Below are positions 1 to 9,771 of a stretch of DNA of 64,000 nt, piece after piece. This DNA comes from Lepidurus packardi. Taxonomy: Eukaryota > Arthropoda > Branchiopoda > Notostraca > Triopsidae. The position numbers and the translations under genes were made by a program. The DNA is taken from the NCBI GenBank assembly GCA_023053545.1, contig JAKZAN010000006.1, forward strand, positions 10,386,351 through 10,450,350, given 5' to 3'. Each line of letters begins with the position of its first letter. Positions within the stretch are counted from its first letter, which is position 1. Under the pieces are notes generated by a model, which worked only from the letters and a program-made list of their open reading frames with translations, made no database searches and had not been told where the DNA came from.

Positions 1-241
1 AACCGATGATAAGGAATGAACGATTTTCTTGGATTACATAGCGAATACGAGAGCGATTTTTTCTGGGTTATATTAACGCATCGTTGAATTAAGTTAAACC
101 ATATAAATGCAATGGCATATTGCAAAGATTTCCAAAGTTTCATGGGCAGGAGAACTTGACTAGCCTAAAGTTTGAGACATGGGATGTTAGGATAAAGCAA
201 GAGGCCCAATCGAAAACAACAGTACTGGGAAATGTCCTTAT

Positions 242-1115
242 CTAATCTTTCTTCTCAAGGTTGGTTTGGGCAGCTTCACGTTCTTTCATATCAATGTAAC
301 CCAGATCCTTCCAAGCTCCGTGGCCTTGCATAAGAGCAAAAGCGGATTTGAGCAACGCTACCGGAAGGAGGAGAACGATAGCGATCTTCAGAAGCGACAT
401 GCCCAAAACTGTGGTGGAAAATATGATGCGTTAAACTTTAGATAAGGGATAAGAAAAAGGGGAAACTAAGCCCAACTTACAGATGGGTCCATAGGTAAAA
501 TTGAGTAGGTACAAGAATGCGTAGAAAAGCTCATTGCCCGCGCACATGACGAACAGGAATTGGCGATTGGTGTAATAGAAATGCAGCAATGCATTGTCTT
601 GGCGTTGCACGTTTTTGTGACTAGTTTTCCCGAGCATGGTAGACGTATCGAGATGAATCCAATGACAAGAAATGTCAATAATGGCAGACAGCTGGAAAAG
701 AATGGTACAACGTGGGTAGAAAGAGCAAAGAGTCATTAAGAGAGCCATGGTTCCGCACCTATCCGTTAGCATATCCAGCATGGCTCCAAACTTGGTACCT
801 TTAATGTTCAAAATACGCATTATAATTTACTTCCTTGTCGAAACAGTTAATTTACTTTGGTTAAACATTCTAGCAGCGTGTCCATCAAATGCATCCAGCA
901 ACCCAGCAACAATACATAGCCAAACTGCCCAGCAATGGCACATAGGCATTAGAAACAAAGCCAAAATGTTGAACGTCACTCTGGTGTATCCTAATTAAGT
1001 AAACACTATCAGTTACTGTATTGTTGTAGTTTATTTTACTTCAAATTTTTCCCCTTACCGATCAAATTAGGACAAATATGAATACATTATCCGTCTCGAT
1101 AACGCTAACAGACAT
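242..1115 (-). CDS. CDIPT: Phosphatidylinositol synthase (CDP-diacylglycerol--inositol 3-phosphatidyltransferase), frameshifted in exon 1
   Basis: This enzyme joins CDP-diacylglycerol and myo-inositol to make phosphatidylinositol in the ER membrane. I place four exons at 1115-1059, 990-856, 798-481 and 408-242, all with GT/AG borders, giving about 225 codons (animal CDIPT is a little over 210). The CDP-alcohol phosphotransferase signature is visible across the exon 2/3 junction: DAFDGHAAR, then GAMLDMLTD. Downstream segments CAGNELFY and LLPVALLKS and a lysine-ending tail (EKKD) also fit the family, with several hydrophobic membrane segments. The start ATG at 1115 gives MSVSVIETDNVFIFV, after which one base is missing and TGA follows at once. 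The splice phases on both sides are otherwise consistent, so this is a single 1-nt deletion or an assembly error in a CC run. Everything downstream is open. The identification is firm; functional status is uncertain. Confidence 0.9.
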
Positions 1116-2483
1116 TTTCGGGGTATTGTAGTTTAATGTTGTACTTGACTATTTTTCTCACTTCTCTGTTTTGTACACAGCAGCGTTAAGCTGGGGAATG
1201 AAATGCCCCGCCTAGAGGAAAATAAGGCTCTGGGTAGGGTTTGCTGCGGATCGCTAGGCACCCCCTCCAACATGTTCGAAATGCGCTTTGCGCGGCTTGC
1301 TGATTTCAGATGTAAACAATGGAACAGTCGGGATAGCCAGCACTGGCTAGTCCGACTGTTTAGAAAAGCCGCAAACGGCATAAAACCGGTTGCAGTCATT
1401 TCGGAGGCGCCTAGAGACATACCAGAGCATTATTTTGCTTTAGGCAGTGCATTTTAGGTTACGTTAAGTTAGGTTAGGCTAGGTGGTTCTAACGGTTATA
1501 AGCACCCTGCGTCGTAAGCCGCGGCACAGCCTCAGGATAAAAAGTATAGACCACGTGCATCGCTGTGGGTTTTATGCGGTTGCTGAAATTCCAAGAGGCA
1601 CCTCCTCCAACATGGCTGAATCTGTTTTATGCGTTTGCTGCTCTCCTCCAGTATAGTTGAATCCGCTTCTAATGCGGTTTTTTGCTTTTTGAAACGGTCA
1701 GGCTAGCCTAACATGGGATAGCCAAGCGCGGCTTTTCCAAGAAAAGCATGTTCGAGTTTCGTGAAAACATTTTCGAGTTCGTGGGGTTCCACTTATTAAG
1801 ATTTCGATTTTATTGTAGCGTCCTGATACTCCTGGTTCATTCCTGACACTTAATGGGTTTGAAATTGAATATAAGGAGGATTTGCGTAAATGGTTGCGTT
1901 ATCGCCAGATTGTTACTAAGCGAAAAGTGTTTATTAAATTAAATTTAAAATCTCATTCAATTCCCACGAATTTCAGAGAGCGCAGTTAAGGAAACATTTG
2001 ATTATTATTATTGAATAAGTGAGTTAGGAAAAGTGTAATATTTCAAAACAAACTTGTTCGTTTGCACCGTTAATGCCCCAAATCTCTCATAATGGCGCTC
2101 GAGTCGTATTCCGCAACTGGAATGCAGCTGTGGCTGGGGGGCAACCCCTAAGGAAGCCTCTCATGTTGGCGTTTAGCGTGTTTAGCTGTTTTGTCAGAAT
2201 AAGTGGCTTAAAAAGTGGAACTTTTTGGAAGTTTTAGGGGTAAGAAACAAGTGGGGAATATTTGCATTCACTTAGACTTAATTAATGTACCAAGTTTAAC
2301 CTCTAAGTATGCCAGTTAAGCCCGTTCTTGCCATTTTTAAGAGCGATAAGAGCCTGTCCGTTGCCCCACACTCAACGTTGCTCCAACGTTTAGTAAATTA
2401 CTAGGGAGCCCGGAATCGAGCGCAGCGCCTTGTATATGAAAACTGTAATGGGACCGCACTGTAGTTAAAAATTTACTGTTATA
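1116..2483. other. Non-coding stretch with degenerate short repeats
   Basis: No convincing gene. It holds three degenerate copies of a motif like CCTCCAACATG..TGAAT near 1263, 1604 and 1655, an imperfect hairpin around 1325-1357 (arms AGTCGG.GATAGCCAG / CTGGCTA.GTCCGACT), and a short TTAGG-like run near 1455-1480. The open frames here are short and look like chance. The rest, 1700-2483, shows nothing I can name. Confidence 0.4.
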
Positions 2484-2735
2484 TGTAAGTATGTCCGATA
2501 TTTATGTTTAATACCTTATAATTTACAGGAGACATACGCGCACCTTTCTAAGTAAAAACGGTCCGTGTCATCTCGTGGTCTCGATTTTTTAGGCTCTTAA
2601 AACACCAAAAAAACGCTAAAAATTGCTGTAAACAAGCCTTCCCTTTCGATGACACGGACGAGACTTTCACACTAGATAGCTCTTGTGTAGCTGAATCCAT
2701 AGGAAAAGGTTGCAGACTTGTCGGACATACTTACA
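2484..2735. repeat. MITE-like element with nested inverted repeats
   Basis: Perfect 15-bp terminal inverted repeats TGTAAGTATGTCCGA (2484-2498) and its complement (2721-2735) bound 252 bp. Inside lies a second perfect 12-bp inverted pair, GTCCGTGTCATC (2561-2572) and its complement (2648-2659). There is no coding capacity. I could not fix a target-site duplication, so the superfamily is open. Confidence 0.55.
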
Positions 2736-3196
2736 TGTGTCAGGAATTATTCTAATATAACAGCCGTCTGTCCCTTTAACCACCACCACCCACTTCGCCA
2801 CCCCCTGCCGTAGGATTTAACTCCTCCCCTGCAGTAGAGCCTGACTGCGCCCCGCCCTAGGACTGGTGTATAGAACAAGGGGAAAGGAAGTGGGAACGAG
2901 GAAAACGATAACGGACAAAGGCAAGGTCGTTTCTAGGAAGAATAGTTGCATGCAAAGTTCCTGCAGTAAGAACTAAGAACGCGAGAAAGACGTTTGATAA
3001 AATAGTTTGCTGTTTTGTAAAGAAGGGCCAAGCTGACTATCCTTCAAGTCGTTTCTCTGTAAGTAATTTCTCATTTTTCTCCATAAAGAAGTTGAAAGGT
3101 TGTGCTTTTTCGTGTTATTTTTGTGCCCTGTTACTTTTTGTTTTGAACTCCCTGATTTAAACGTATGGAAGCGTCACTTATCACATATGTACATTA
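2736..3196. other. Non-coding stretch, nothing recognised
   Basis: C-rich patch near 2780-2860, otherwise AT-rich sequence. I see no ORF, RNA gene or repeat that I can support. Confidence 0.4.
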
Positions 3197-3875
3197 CTAC
3201 CATGAGCAAAAAAAAAAACTGCTCAGCCAAAGCGCAGAGGTCTAATTAGGCCTCTTGAGGCTGATTTACCTTCATTACCATTAGTGGGTGAAAGAGCTTG
3301 AACCAATCGGTTACAAGGTGCGCCCGGGAAATTCAAAGGTTTTGTTGATAATATATTTTTACCTTTCGGTTCACGTTGCCTTCATTCCAAAATCTGTTGA
3401 GCCACTTGTTAACAGTGTTTTTACTCACATTGAGTCTTCTTGCTATCTCCCGTGAAGATTCTCCCGAAATTCCCAGCCCAAGAATTAGCCCTTTCTGTTC
3501 TTTACTAAGATGCGGTGCCATTTTCAAACTAAAACTGATTCGAAACTGCTACGTTACTCCTATACACTCAACGACTCAGCTTATTCGAATGATCCCTATC
3601 GCTCGGCACTCGCGAACAAACCGTTGGAAACTAATTGAATCCGCAACGGAGATTATAACATATCCGCTTTCTCGCTTAATTTTAGAATTTTAATCTCCAA
3701 CGAAGGGATTTAGTCATACATATTTTTATATATCAACAAAACCTTTGAATTTCCCGGGCGCACCTTGTAACCGATTGGTTCAAGCTCTTTCACCCACTAA
3801 TGAAGGTAAATCAGCCTCAAGAGGCCTAATTAGACCTCTGCGCTTTGGCTGAGCAGTTTTTTTTGCTCATGGTAG
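3197..3875 (-). mobile_element. Non-autonomous Tc1/mariner-like element with long terminal inverted repeats
   Basis: Left arm (3197 to about 3363) and right arm (about 3720 to 3875) are near-perfect reverse complements, differing mainly by small indels and the length of an A run. Both ends begin CTACCATGAGC and are flanked by TA (3195-3196 and 3876-3877), the duplication expected for Tc1/mariner. Between the arms there is only a short coding remnant on the minus strand. Long inverted arms of this kind suggest a foldback or MITE-like derivative mobilised in trans. Confidence 0.8.
3333..3527 (-). pseudogene. Tc1-like transposase N-terminal helix-turn-helix remnant
   Basis: A 64-codon frame reads MKMAPHLSKEQKGLILGL and continues with SSREIARRLNVSKNTVNKWL, a typical paired-like helix-turn-helix of Tc1 transposases. 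The catalytic DDE domain is absent and the frame runs out inside the left inverted arm. It is a leftover exon of the parent transposase and cannot act as a transposase. It could still bind TIR DNA if expressed, which is inference. Confidence 0.7.
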
Positions 3876-3877
3876 TA

Positions 3878-4265
3878 CATGTTGTAGACTATTTAGCGTT
3901 ACCCAGGTTGCACCACGAGGAGGCAGTCTACATTGCAACCCAACATATTTACGTATCTTATAACAAACAGTTACCACCATAACTTGTATATTATAACATA
4001 CCTAAATATGTTTTGTATATGTTGATACTGGTCTTGCCATGTAACTCCCAGAAAAGAAAATGTGCAAGTCGATCTGCAGGAAAAGGTTAATGTTAGCACC
4101 TGTACATAAATTAATGTATAAGGCATCCATATATAAATTTTAAAATAAACTAATTATAATATATAATCTGTATATAAATTAAGTCTGAATTAATAATTAA
4201 TGTGCATTACCTTTGAAAGCGTCATCGGCTTGAGATGGCTGACCCAGCTAAGCTAAATTGAAAGC
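3878..4265. other. AT-rich non-coding stretch downstream of the unknown gene
   Basis: Mostly AT-rich sequence with no supportable ORF. It probably contains the 3' UTR of the minus-strand gene ending at 4266. No RNA gene or repeat recognised. Confidence 0.4.
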
Positions 4266-7200
4266 CTATAAAAAACGTACGTCGCCGTCAATATAGTCTT
4301 TCAATAGCGGAAATTCGTAGCTTCCATCGTCAAATAGTAAAGTGTCATCTTCGTCTTCGCAATCTTCAAAGTCCTCCCCCTCTGGCAAGTACCGAACGAC
4401 AAATTTAGTGTCCATCCCGTTTTCACCTCCCTGTCCAAAGCCCACAATCTTCCCGTTGTACCATGTTTCGTCGCCGCTCTTATGGACGAATAAATGAGCT
4501 ATCCTCATCTTGATACATTCTTTTGGTCGTGGAGTGATGACCTTTAAATCGTCCGGGAAGTCGGCAGCCAAGTCTTCAACTTCAACCAACTTCTGCGGTG
4601 TATCATCGTACCGAATGACCGACTTGACGGCATTTTTTTTTCGTCTCTCTGCTATTACAGTGCCGTTGAACCACTGGAGATTTCCTTTCTTGACCTCCCA
4701 TCGGTGCTGGATTCTTTTACCCAAGAGGGATTGCTCACACCTTGACATTGAAGCTTTTGGCGTGGGAGTTGTGGACGCAGAAGTTGATGGCCTTGGTGGT
4801 CGTGTGCGTTTCTCAGCTTTTGCAATACCTGCAATCAGGCGATCTTTCGTTTCTTTCAAACTAGATGCATCCGCCAAGTGGATAATGTCTTCGTGATTAT
4901 CAGAAACATTTTTTGAAGGCACGTGTGGTAGGCACTTCAAGTTGGCAACTAAATCAGTTAGCGGAAGCTTCTTCCCGTTCGCAGAGAGGTTCAAATGCTT
5001 GTTTTTTACCCCCAGGACCTGTCTACGGAATTTAAATTGGGTAGTGATTGCAGTGTGCTGGTCCTTCTTGGCAATGACAGCAAGCTTATTGTCAGTCTCT
5101 AAAACCTGCCAAAGTCCACCCCAATTCTCTAGGTCTCTGGTTAGTTTCTCCTTTGCAGCTTCTTTTCGATCGTCCCTATTTTGCTTGTCGAACTCGCGAT
5201 GGTATTGTATCTCCAACCGTCTCGCAATTATTTGCGCCATTCTTTTCCGATTGAAATCGCGAGTTTTTGAGACGCGTTTCCTTGCGAACGCAAAAAGGCG
5301 TTCGCGCTTCTCATCCGATTGGAGTAGAAGCCACTTTCCTAAGTAGACAATTTACTTACTTCTCTTGGAATATAATTTTCAACTTATATTACCAGTTTTG
5401 TTCTTGTTGAACATGATGATCGCTTCCAAGCAAATAACTGAGGCATTCGGTTTTTCTCGCATAAGCCTGTCCAACATTCCGAAATCCCTCTCCACGCCTA
5501 CATTTGTAAGAGGGACGCTAGCGGTTTCATTCCGTTTTCCGGGCTCCATAATTTCGTGAATTCCATCTTCTAGATGGTCAGCGAGAAGGTGTTCAATAGT
5601 GGCTACAAATGAAGCAGCAATGCATTCGAGGATACTCTTGGTTATTTCGTCCAGTTCCTCGGATGGGGCGAATAGCGCATCCGAAATTTTGTCATTTTTT
5701 TCCTCGCCAAAAATGAAGAAGTCTCCCTTCAACACATTACTGGCATCGATGGCCATTTCCTTGCATTTCGAAAGTAGTACTTTGTACTCCGACGCGATGT
5801 CGGCAACGTGCCTTGTTGCGACGATTTTTCTCCAGAGTGGACCAGTAATCCTCTTGTCTACAATGCCGAATGCTATTGCACCTGCGATAATCTCAGGTAC
5901 GGATAAGTCTTCCACAATGGTTTTTGTGAGATTATTGGCAACGAAAGCGCCATATTTGAAGAAATCCACGAGTGCCCCAGTGGAGTACAGATAGAAAATA
6001 CCCCCCCCCCCATTGTGGAAAAGTATATTAAATCTGTTGCCTTTGAATGGCTGAACGGGCAAAGCTGTTATCCCATAATGTTCCCGTGAACAAAACAGGG
6101 CGAACTGCGCCGCTTTCCCGCTTTTGTCTGACCCTCGTGCGCGGGGATGAATGCACTTGACCAGGTTGAAGATCGCTTGAACAGTGGCACTGTTTGTTCC
6201 CGATCTGTAGGCGAAAGGCAACTTTGATGATCCAAATGGGGTTTTGTCATAAATTAATTCCTCGTAAACTGACACGCTGAGGTTTGCCTTGTCGGCAAAT
6301 GCCACCAAAACGTGCAGTCCACAGAAAAAGTTGTTCATTTGAGCAAAAGAAGCCTTTTCAAGTGTGTCCAGCTCATCCCAATGGTCCACTACCTCGGGGA
6401 GGATCTCTTCCCGGTATTGCTGGAACGCAGCATTGATGTTCTTTTGGACAATATGTCGATCACTCATCGTGTTTTTTATGTTTACAATAGCTCTTTGCAC
6501 AAAATTGGGGTTGTTGCTATTATGGCATTCGTGAGCTTCTCCAATTTGTGCAAGAATGGACTTAAGCTCATCGAGATACGTCTTCGCCGTCCCGTCAGCC
6601 GTGTCAACCAATCCTGTAAACAAAAATTAAGTTAAAAAAAATAATGATTCCTTAACTTTGAATAATAGTTTGATTCATAACTCCGAATAATAGTTTGATT
6701 CATTACCCAACATCAAACTCGTCCCCTCGTCTGTGGTAATGTCGTACGCTGAGTAATGAATGCCGGATTTCGTGGTCCCGTCACTGCCCAATGTTGCGTT
6801 GGTTGATCCCAATACCTCTTCGGCCACGTGGACCTGAGATATCTCTCTTCCAACCAGTATGGCATCTGCTGCAAAAGTGGCACCGGGTAGTCGAGGTGCT
6901 GAAATGCCTACGAGATTCTGCAAAACGATCTGAACTACATTCCGAATTCGCTTCGTTGAAACGCCTTCCGCAATTAGCTGTGCGTAAGTCATGGCCGTCT
7001 TGTTGTAATAGGACTTGCCATCCACGAGAACATGAAGTTTTCCTTTGAGAGCTTCTGCAAGATCTTCTTTCATCTTCTCGTTAGCGACTTCAAGAAATTG
7101 CAATGCGGCTCTAAGTTTCGCATTTTCTTGGCGTAAGCGTAATACAGTGTCGCTGTATTACTTTCGTTAAGTCGGGCAATTGTGTTCCTCATGTACACAG

Positions 7201-7915
7201 TTCTGGCTGTCAGGCGCAAAACTCGCGTTTTATATGGCTTTCGGCGTTGATTTTCGGGGTCAAGTTTTAGCATTGCCTTTAATTCGGCAAGGGATATTTG
7301 GTATCTGAAACATCGCACGCGGAGTTGGTTTACCTTTTTGAAGGGGCAGCGAGATTTTCGCGTTCCTAATTGCTTTAGTAACGAGGCTACCATAGTTTCT
7401 CTTCTATGTAGTTTACGCTTACATATTCGATTTTCAGTTAGTTTCTCTGCTATTAGTAATTGGGCTCGTTTTTTCCTAGTTTCGTCAGTACTGGTATGAT
7501 TACGTTTCCTTCCCGGTATTGGAGTGGAACATACCGAAGGTGTGAATACTTTGCCAGACAACAAATGAGTCGAGCATGATTTCGGCAGAAAAAACGCTTC
7601 TTCGTTGAATTTATCAATCCTTTTACCGGCTATAATTTTATCTGGACAGGCTCGATTTTTTAATAAGTCTTCAAGACGTTTACGTTCCGTGTGCTTTCGT
7701 GATATCTTCTTCGTTAGAGAGTACGTGCAGTTTTCCGTAAAAGGGACAGCAAAGGCGTCATACAGAGCCTTTGAATAATCTCGAGATGGGACCCGGGATA
7801 CGGATTGCTCTTTGTGAAGCTTCAAAATCAAGCCATTAGTTAGTAGCGAAAGAGGCAAGTTATTAGTTCGCCCTACTATAATATTTGCCAAATTGATGTC
7901 GACGAACGAATCCAC
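4266..7915 (-). CDS. Large multi-exon protein of unknown family, coiled coil plus transposase-like core plus Tudor-like repeats
   Basis: I do not recognise the family. Exons run 7915-6707, 6613-5393 and 5338-4266 with GT/AG borders and matching phases, about 1,160 codons. Exon 1 is basic and ends in a coiled coil (QENAKLRAALQFLEVANEK) and a GSDGTTKSG motif. Exon 2 carries GTNSATVQAIFNL, KGNRFNILFHN and NVGVERDFGMLDRLMREKPN, which loosely resembles a transposase C-terminus. Exon 3 is charged and ends with two similar modules, GKRIQHRWEV..WFNGTVI and FVHKSGDETWYNGKIV, that look like Tudor or Agenet folds with acidic tails. A frame change near 7150 separates the N-terminal part from the coiled coil, so either there is a one-base indel or an unseen intron. 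It could be a domesticated or still mobile transposon gene; no flanking inverted repeats were found. Confidence 0.5.
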
Positions 7916-9117
7916 ACAAACTTCGCCTAAGAAAGTTCTAATTATATATTTTACGAATGTTTATAAAGGGAATACAATACCAGGTTCAATGGCGAGCTCT
8001 GAAGAATTGGATGCCATACTTAACTTACGCTCACAAATTCACAAAAATGCAATCGTCTTATGCTTGCTTGCGATGGAGCGCGGGTAAATGTGTTAAACTC
8101 TTTCATGCGCCTCCTACATCCTCGACGATTATGTAAACACAATTGCGCCAACTTTCAAATGTTGCAAAGTGTCCGAAGTGCACGCAAAAAGTTAATTGTT
8201 AAGCTATTACAGGTTAAGCTATCTCCATGATACGTATTGCGAATTAGTATTGCGTAGAGTGTTATTTTACTATTTATTTATAATCATAAGAGGATACAAG
8301 CATTGGTAAAATATTGATTTAAAAGTGTTTATGCCATGGTGCAAGTATGAGCGCCACGTGTGTTCATAAACATGTGGTGTTTTCCTTATTCTTAGTCACT
8401 CTTTCACTCGGCTTCCCGCAAGTTCGCTGTCCTGGGACCTCCCCTTTTTCTCCTTGCGCCATACACCGCCCTTCCAACACGGCACCCGACCACCCTCCTC
8501 CCTACACCCGCTGGGCTGCCCGCTTTCTCATTTCCTATTACATCGGTTTACACGGGGGCTTATGGGGCTACGATATAGACTTTCCTATAGGAGAAACGTA
8601 CGGTTTTTATTTTACTGCGACTTTATTATAAAAGGAAATCGATTCGGGTTTTCAAATACTGTATTCTTATAAGGAAACATACATTTTAATATTTTTTTTT
8701 ATTTTCAGAAGACGAATTTGAAAAAAAATTCCGGGATCCCTACGTTTAGATCTTTCTAAACAAACGAAATGTTTAGAAAAATTAAGGATTTTATTTTTCT
8801 TTTTAACCTAAGGAGAGCTTACTAGCATACAATGGGATAGAGTACGCGCGATGAAATTGGCGTAATAAACTGCACATGGTAAGCCTTCACTTTTGCGGGG
8901 AATTTTTCAGCACGATAGTAGAAAAACGTCAGTACTTTCCAGTTTCATTGCCATTTTTTATTGGTAGATTGGTTTGTTTTCCATTTAATACTATTTAATT
9001 TAATGCTTTTTAAACACTATTCTACAATACATGCTAGCTTTAATTTTGTAATAAAATATTAATAATTGTTTTCATAGAGTTTTGTTTCTCTTGGCAAATA
9101 GGTACCGCCCAGGGCAG
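7916..9117. other. Non-coding stretch, nothing firmly recognised
   Basis: AT-rich for most of its length. A frame at 8347-8631 (plus) starts with a hydrophobic segment but is proline-rich, has no family signature and is best treated as chance. No RNA gene, repeat or promoter could be supported. Confidence 0.35.
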
Positions 9118-9393
9118 CTAACTTTTCAGTGAACCAGCAGCCTTTTTGCCGCCATCTGGGTTCTTCTCTGCGTTGTACTTTTGTTGAATTTGTCTGGATT
9201 CTTCAAAGGTTCTTTTAGCTGAGAGTGTTCCTGTCTTGACACGAGGTGTCTCAGCTGCTGCTAAAACATTCGAGTTATTCTTTTCGTCGAAGCATATGAA
9301 GTCGAAGTCGGCTATTACTAGGTGTTGTAATAAGAATGAATCAAGGTTTTTGAGGTTATTGATGGTTTCTGACTTCAGTATTTTTTGTTTCGT
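9118..9393 (-). CDS. Unidentified C-terminal coding fragment without a start codon
   Basis: A 91-codon open stretch without ATG ends at TAG (9120-9118). It includes LVIADFDFICFDEKNN and a lysine-rich tail ending KNPDGGKKAAGSLKS. Composition looks protein-like: balanced and charged, with a clean stop. It may be a terminal exon of a host gene into whose intron the BEL/Pao fragments fell, or the tail of a mobile-element protein. No family recognised. It starts directly downstream of the BEL/Pao RT fragment but in no evident continuity with it. Confidence 0.3.
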   Translation of the reverse strand, partial: TKQKILKSETINNLKNLDSFLLQHLVIADFDFICFDEKNNSNVLAAAETPRVKTGTLSAKRTFEESRQIQQKYNAEKNPDGGKKAAGSLKS

Positions 9394-9771
9394 TTAAATG
9401 CCATCATAGGCCTCGGCTATTGACAGCTACTGGCTCTTCCGGAATTGCGTCGTCCCAGTTTATGCCCCTTAACCCTAGCTCTCGATGCTTGATCTTGGCC
9501 TTGACAGTAACTGGAGACAATAACCCTAACGGGTCGAAGATACCGGCCAGTTTACTTAACAATCCTCTTCGGGTGAATATGATCTTTTCCAAGTTGGCGA
9601 CCTGGAACGTCAGAACATCAGCGGTTGGCTTCCAACGTATACCGAGGACCTTTGTATCGGAGTCGTCCTCACCAAAGCTACAGCTGAAGTCCTCTGAGGA
9701 TGATGTCTGGACAATGGAGAATTCTGAAGTGATCAGTTTCATGAGCTCCTGAGAATTTGATATCCACTGTT

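Noticed and set aside
1133-1420. 95-codon minus-strand frame upstream of CDIPT
   Set aside because: Overlaps an equally long plus-strand frame within repeat-like sequence; no recognisable domain.
1455-1480. TTAGG-like telomeric repeat
   Set aside because: Only a few degenerate units; not evidence of a telomere or of a chromosome end.
8347-8631. Possible small secreted protein (hydrophobic start)
   Set aside because: Proline-rich, no conserved pattern and no support from splice or promoter signals.
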